64,000 bases of DNA from positions 296,721,958-296,785,957 of the forward strand of contig JBOZIK010000001.1 of the NCBI GenBank assembly GCA_051453625.1. Direction: 5' to 3'. Of this stretch, positions 60,720 to 64,000 are shown piece after piece. Source of the stretch: Welwitschia mirabilis (taxonomy: Eukaryota > Gnetophyta > Gnetopsida > Welwitschiales). Below the pieces are notes generated by a model, which did not search any database, was not told where the DNA came from, and was given only the letters and a program-made list of their open reading frames with translations. How positions within the stretch are numbered: the stretch's first letter is position 1; each line of letters opens with the position of its first letter. The translations under genes and the position numbers were made by a program.

Positions 60720-61440
60720 CTTTACCTTTATCTTTGAGAGTATGTGATTATGTGAGATTTATTTTAATAAAAAAAACAAAAAAGATAATCACCATGATCT
60801 ATTGTTTTTATGCTACATATATAATCACCATGATGTCCTATTATACTGGGGTAAATGTTCCTAAAAGAAACCTTTGACAATGTTGGTAGCTATGTAAACT
60901 TTACTAGGGGGTCAGTTGGCTTCACTTCATAGGTCCTTACTTCTTTAGTTATGGTTGTACTCTTCTCATTATAGATTAATAATAAATACTTTAAGGTTAT
61001 CAAATTATTGATGTTTTTGATGTCTTCAGAGGTGTTGCTTATTTCCTAAACTCTTAATGGATTTACTACTCTCACATGATCATTTCACTTTTAAGGATTC
61101 AGATGTATTTTGACATGTGAGTAGGTGAGTTTATTTTTGAGTAGATTTTAATATTATCATTCATTAATTGAAAACATTAATTACTTGGCATTATTATAAT
61201 CACTGCCTATTCAAGTGATAGTTTATAAAGTTTTTCCATTATGTCATGCATCATTAATTAGGTGATTTTATGATTTTTTTAAGGGGATTGTCTAGGTTAA
61301 AATTTAGGGTAGATGCATAATCTTCTTCATGTTCCTAGTTGTCCATTTTTATTTTGTTTTTCTTCATTGTTTTATTTGGTATTTTAAACTTATTTCCATA
61401 TGTTTTTATCACAAATACTTATAAATTAATCATTTAGTAG
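60720..61440. other. Spacer between Y1 and the copia LTR, nothing recognised
   Basis: AT-rich, with an A-rich patch near 60763-60785 and the phrase ATAATCACCATGAT occurring twice within 55 bp. No gene or element motif seen. Confidence 0.35.
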
Positions 61441-61514
61441 TGTTAAGAACCCATTTTCATTGATTAATTTAATAAGTTTTTGTAAGTTAGTCTTTTGTGC
61501 GGGTAACTTTCAGC

Positions 61515-62010
61515 ACTGGATGACCAATTTATCAGATCAGATGATTAAATGATCAAGATTTATAATACTGCTTCAAAAGCAGGCAACCACACATGACTTA
61601 CTAGTCGACTGAACTAAGAAAAAATAAAGAAGACTAGTTAACACATGGGTGACCATCATCTTCACACGAGTGACCACATTTCACTCAATTTGATCAAATC
61701 TGATAGTAGTATAGGCAACTAGGCTCTTTCATATGGGTGACCATAATACACGCAGTGAAATCCAACCACATAGAAAGATGGACAACCAAAGATATTCATA
61801 TGAGCGACTGCATGACATGCAGTAAGAATCTATCTGATAGCAGTATAGGTGACCGACAGTTATGATATGGGCGACCGAGTATTTTATGAGGGTGACTGAA
61901 TTTGCATCATATCTTGTATCTCTATGATAAGCAAGGGTGACCAAATGTTAGAATAAGGATGACTGCAATTGCAGTCGACCAAAGATAATGAAAGGTTGAC
62001 TGTGCAACAG
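61515..62010 (+). repeat. Cluster of GGGTGACC-type motifs
   Basis: About fourteen copies of a motif around GGGTGACCA / GGCGACCGA / GGATGACTG, spaced 20-60 bp, many preceded by AT-rich ATATG or ACATG. They lie upstream of the TATA box. A single minus-strand open stretch across them has no support. Confidence 0.68.
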
Positions 62011-62123
62011 AAAAATGTAACCATTATAAACATAACAGTTCATTAGCAAAAGCACAACAGTTCCTTAGAAAATCACAACAATTCATTTCCTTTTGAGGAA
62101 ATGATCATATGTTACATCTCAAG

Positions 62124-62131
62124 TATAAAAG
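62124..62131 (+). promoter_or_regulatory. TATA box of the copia LTR
   Basis: TATAAAAG, preceded by CTCAAG and followed by a CT-rich leader, downstream of the motif cluster. Confidence 0.6.
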
Positions 62132-62591
62132 ATTTTCTCTAATCACTAGAGGACACTGATACTATTTTTGTTAAATCCAATATTAGACAGAGATTGATAT
62201 ACTTTCTCACTAGCACATCTAAACATTCCAAAAAGGTTCAAATTTTTGCTATGCTTACATTATTGCATTTTCTTAAAAAGAAGTTTGATATAACTTAGAG
62301 ATCACATCTGTGCATTAGTGCATCCTTCTCTCTATTATTTGTTCTTGGTTAAGGATAAGTCATAAAATCCTTATTGGTTGTGAAAGGTTTTGGTGAGCCT
62401 AAAAACCATCTTGTGAGTGAATATATGCCAGTTAGGACAAGGAGTCTACAAAGTTAAAGGGTGATGTCTATCCATCATTAAATACCTTATTTTAGTATCT
62501 CTTTATACTTATTGTTTTTGCAGGTTATTAAAGGAGACAGAACTTAAAAGACCTATTCACCCCCCTCTAGGGTCGATCCTCAACTATCAAT

Positions 62592-62603
62592 TGGTATTAG
62601 AGC
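62592..62603 (+). promoter_or_regulatory. Primer-binding site of the copia element
   Basis: TGGTATTAGAGC, one C-to-T change from the initiator-Met type site, two bases after the LTR end. Confidence 0.85.
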
Positions 62604-62654
62604 AAGGTTGAGTAATAGATTCCAATAGATCTCTGCTTCACTCATCCCTAGTGA

Positions 62655-63180
62655 ATGAGTCAATCCTTTGAAGGAAACTCTATCACAAAACCTCTCTTCT
62701 TTGATGAAATGAATTATGATTATTAAAAAGAAAAGATGAGAGTCTTTGTTTAATCCATTGACTACTCATGAAGGAACAAATCTAGTAAAGCAGGCTAAGC
62801 TTCAAATGCTAATCATCCAATTTGAGGACCTAAAGATGGAAGATGATGAAGGTATAAATGATTTCTTTGAAAAACTAATAGATATTATAAATTATATGCA
62901 TGGATTAGGTGAATCAATTGAAGAATCAAGAGTGGTTCGCAAGGCCTCGAGATCTTTGCCAAAAAGATTCGAATCAAAAGTAACTATTATAGAAGAAAGC
63001 AAGGACCTAAACATCATGAAACTAGATGAAATCTAAGGCAACCTTCACACTTTTGAACTAAAATTTAGAAAGCAGAAGAAAAAGAGTGTGGTAATATCTT
63101 CCTTACATGAAGCTCTCAAAATCAAGGATGGGTCTGATCCAGAACTAGAAAACAATGATAAAGTAGCTCTCTTAGCAGAA
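62655..63180 (+). pseudogene. Ty1/copia gag with internal deletion, cut by gap
   Basis: Plus strand. From the ATG at 62655: MSQSFEGNSITKPLFFDEMN, then YDY, a stop, KEKMRVFV, a stop, and SIDY. This is the standard start of copia gag, including the N-Y-x-x-W region with the W lost. At about 62765 the frame shifts by one and jumps to THEGTNLVKQAKLQML, which normally lies dozens of residues further on, so a stretch has been deleted. Then EDLKMEDDEGINDFFEKLID and ASRSLPKRFESKVTIIEES run open to a TAA at 63034. The same frame continues to the gap at 63181. It ends before any CCHC knuckle. Confidence 0.8.
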
Positions 63181-63280
63181 NNNNNNNNNNNNNNNNNNNN
63201 NNNNNNNNNNNNNNNNNNNNNNNNNNNNNNNNNNNNNNNNNNNNNNNNNNNNNNNNNNNNNNNNNNNNNNNNNNNNNNNN
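63181..63280. other. Assembly gap (100 N)
   Basis: Scaffold gap between copia gag and a Y-family LTR. It may hide the left edge of the latter. Confidence 0.95.
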
Positions 63281-64000
63281 TACCCATATAATCTAAATAA
63301 ATTATAGATTCATCACTTAAACTATAACCAACTTAAACCATAAGAGACATAACTAGAATTGGAATGAAAAGAGTAATTATATTGATTCCTAGAACTTTAC
63401 ATCCACTTACAACAAAGTAGTATCATCTCAATGGAAGAGAATCAATCTAATAATAAGGAAACTTCTCTCTGTAGCTACTGGATGGACATCTTCTCCTTCA
63501 GTCTTTTATCACAAGGACATTGGGTGAAAAATATCAATTAGAAGTGAGGACAAGAGGGTTATTTGTAGTTTTACATTAGAAGTTCTATAAACATAATCCT
63601 AGAAGTTAGAGAAGAAACCCTAGTAGNNNNNNNNNNCACTTATACAAAATAGTTATTGTCCTGACTATTATGGGGATAACACTAGGGATGATGCCCTATA
63701 ATAATAGATAGATCGTCATCTTCCAGCTCAGTAACAGTTCTCGCAGTTAGCTCTAGTTATGTTATCATTCTCATGTCATGGAAATGATAATGTGGATGAC
63801 ACAAGCTCCAGTCCACACTGCTGTTGCAATGTGCTAATACAGTGCTATCATCCCATCTGTCGTGGGGATAATAGTGGGGCCACATCCTTCTAAAGCCCTA
63901 CAAGTAAAGAAAATCAGCCTTCTTCATCATTAATCTTCATCTAATATACTAAGTCCCAGATCATGCCTAAAATGCCTCCAATTATGTTAAGAATTACATG
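63281..64000 (-). repeat. Y-family LTR, copy Y2 (partial)
   Basis: It starts in the middle of the family, aligned with 59908 of Y1, and runs to the window end, aligned with about 60600. It holds extra GGGGATAA-type repeats near 63670-63880 that Y1 lacks. A 10-N gap lies at 63627-63636. It interrupts or replaces the copia gag to its left. Confidence 0.7.
63627..63636. other. Assembly gap (10 N)
   Basis: Ten N inside Y2. Y1 has ordinary sequence here. Confidence 0.95.

Larger units (their letters stand above)
61441..62589 (+). repeat. 5' LTR of a younger Ty1/copia element
   Basis: It starts TGTTAAGAACCC and ends ATCA immediately before a PBS, about 1.15 kb. It contains, in order, a GACC-motif cluster (61515-62010), a short triple repeat around CACAACAGTTC (62031-62095), a TATA box and a CACCCCCCTCTAGGGT-type segment close to its 3' end, which is common in plant copia LTRs. 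The 3' LTR partner is not in the window. The left edge is inferred from the TG start. Confidence 0.62.

Noticed and set aside
61729-61944. Minus-strand 71-codon frame over the GACC-motif cluster
   Set aside because: It runs antisense to the copia LTR and owes its length to the regularly spaced motif. No family resemblance.
1-64000. CRISPR arrays, rRNA or tRNA genes, bacterial operons, organelle inserts
   Set aside because: No regularly spaced identical repeats with unique spacers, no rRNA- or tRNA-like conserved blocks, and no compact gene clusters were seen. Tandem arrays found here are retrotransposon-derived.

Overview
The window looks like gene-poor, AT-rich nuclear DNA of a flowering plant. 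The evidence is dense, nested, decayed Ty3/gypsy and Ty1/copia LTR retrotransposons, primer-binding sites of the initiator-Met tRNA type, plant-style TATA boxes inside long LTRs, and six assembly gaps of 10, 100 or 419 N. I found no intact host gene, no rRNA or tRNA gene, no CRISPR array and no bacterial feature. Every coding signal I recognise is a broken retrotransposon domain, and all calls were made by eye.

Layout. (1) About 1-42325, minus strand: one chromovirus-like Ty3/gypsy element. It has a partial 3' LTR (1-2025), pol (integrase 2.4-3.3 kb, RNase H 3.6-3.9 kb, RT 3.9-4.6 kb, protease 4.9-5.1 kb), a gag region, a PBS (6384-6395) and a 5' LTR. The 5' LTR is cut in two (6399-9543 and about 41515-42325) by a second element. 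(2) That intruder, about 9544-41514, minus strand, is a Tat-like Ty3/gypsy element. It has two LTRs of about 2.4 kb, a gag trace at 38.4-38.7 kb, protease at 29.6-29.8 kb, RT and RNase H at 27-28.2 kb, integrase at 26.2-26.9 kb, and a decayed opposite-strand reading frame at 23.8-25.4 kb. (3) The Tat element is itself interrupted twice. One insertion is a plus-strand block at about 12.1-23.0 kb with three related LTR-like copies and a tandemly duplicated 1.8 kb unit of unknown coding character. The other is an unidentified stretch of about 6.8 kb (30.86-37.66 kb) that splits a palindromic repeat.

(4) 42.3-46.2 kb is unassigned sequence with weak coding-like stretches. (5) 46.2-52.7 kb, minus strand, is an LTR array of a third Ty3/gypsy family (W). 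Its primer-binding site has been amplified into a tandem array with a period of about 55 bp. (6) 54.6-59.4 kb, plus strand, is a decayed copia element (gag, CCHC knuckle, protease, GAG-pre-integrase) with an inverted W LTR lodged in it. (7) 59.5-60.7 kb and 63.3-64.0 kb are two copies of another minus-strand LTR family (Y). (8) 61.4-63.2 kb, plus strand, is a younger copia element with an LTR carrying a clustered GACC motif, a PBS, and a gag with one internal deletion and one stop.

No genes here act together in a pathway. The interest is structural: the order of nesting, the amplified PBS array, the hairpin pair conserved in W LTRs, the opposite-strand ORF of the Tat element, and the LTR-bearing block that lacks a recognisable pol.
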